Source: Breviolum minutum Mf 1.05b.01 (taxonomy: Eukaryota; Sar; Dinophyceae; Suessiales; Symbiodiniaceae). From it: a stretch of DNA of 64,000 nt. Shown one piece after another: positions 63,921 through 64,000 of this stretch. The notes under the pieces are model-generated. The model had not been told where the DNA came from. It was given only the letters and a program-made list of their open reading frames with translations, and made no database searches. Position 1 is the stretch's first letter. Each line of letters begins with the position of its first letter. The position numbers were made by a program, and so were the translations under genes. The stretch covers positions 1 to 64,000 of the forward strand of contig DF240806.1 of assembly GCA_000507305.1 (NCBI GenBank), in the 5' to 3' direction.

Positions 63921-64000
63921 TTGCTTTGGGATGATGAACTGTGGGCTCTTCTATAGTAATGCCAGCGGATAAGCTTTCAATCATATTTCTTACTTTCAAC

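Overview
This looks like nuclear DNA of a dinoflagellate, most likely a Symbiodiniaceae-type alga. Lineage is inferred from family resemblance and intron style; no database search was possible. The evidence is: a dinoflagellate-type single-domain polyketide ketosynthase (KS) broken into about eleven small exons; introns that start GT, GC and possibly GA and end AG; a protein of tandem FNIP-like TWPAGLQSLTFG repeats behind a ubiquitin-like N-terminus; a dispersed multi-exon PPR gene; a possible relict of the dinoflagellate spliced leader; and long simple repeats inside introns. Most open frames of 60-90 codons here are chance or intronic. Coding is concentrated in short exons that end at usable splice sites.

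Layout. 0.4-3.2 kb: isolated exon candidates and a triple GC-rich hairpin. 3.5-8.8 kb (+): KS gene, with exon junctions and phases mostly resolvable and a giant microsatellite in one intron. 9-16.6 kb: scattered plus-strand exon candidates and several hairpin elements. 17.6-22.5 kb (+): SAM-dependent methyltransferase gene, with an intact intronless 347-aa four-helix membrane protein gene (18480-19523) inside one intron. 22.7-25.3 kb: exon candidates and a short coiled-coil gene with an apparent 1-nt frameshift. 26.3-33.8 kb (+): PPR gene with very small exons. 34-39.5 kb: scattered exons, one resembling a helical RAP/OPR-type repeat on the minus strand. 40.1-43.5 kb (+): ankyrin gene with hairpin elements in two introns. 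44.2-46.5 kb (+): exons of an unrecognised gene. 46.9-47.8 kb (+): ubiquitin-like/FNIP-repeat gene. 49-52.8 kb: plus-strand exon candidates. 53-55.2 kb: very AT-rich low-complexity island holding a 265-N gap. 56-64 kb: mostly minus-strand exons, so a transcription strand switch probably lies near the AT-rich island.

The most interesting signal is a set of at least nine non-autonomous inverted-repeat elements of about 75-110 bp. They fall into two terminal-repeat families (A and B), many of them sharing the same internal AAAGGAAAATCATCTT-like box. At least three lie in introns of genes whose exons can be read (KS, and ankyrin twice). They behave like introner elements or MITEs. Other dispersed repeat pairs (C, D, E) were also found by comparing the window with itself.
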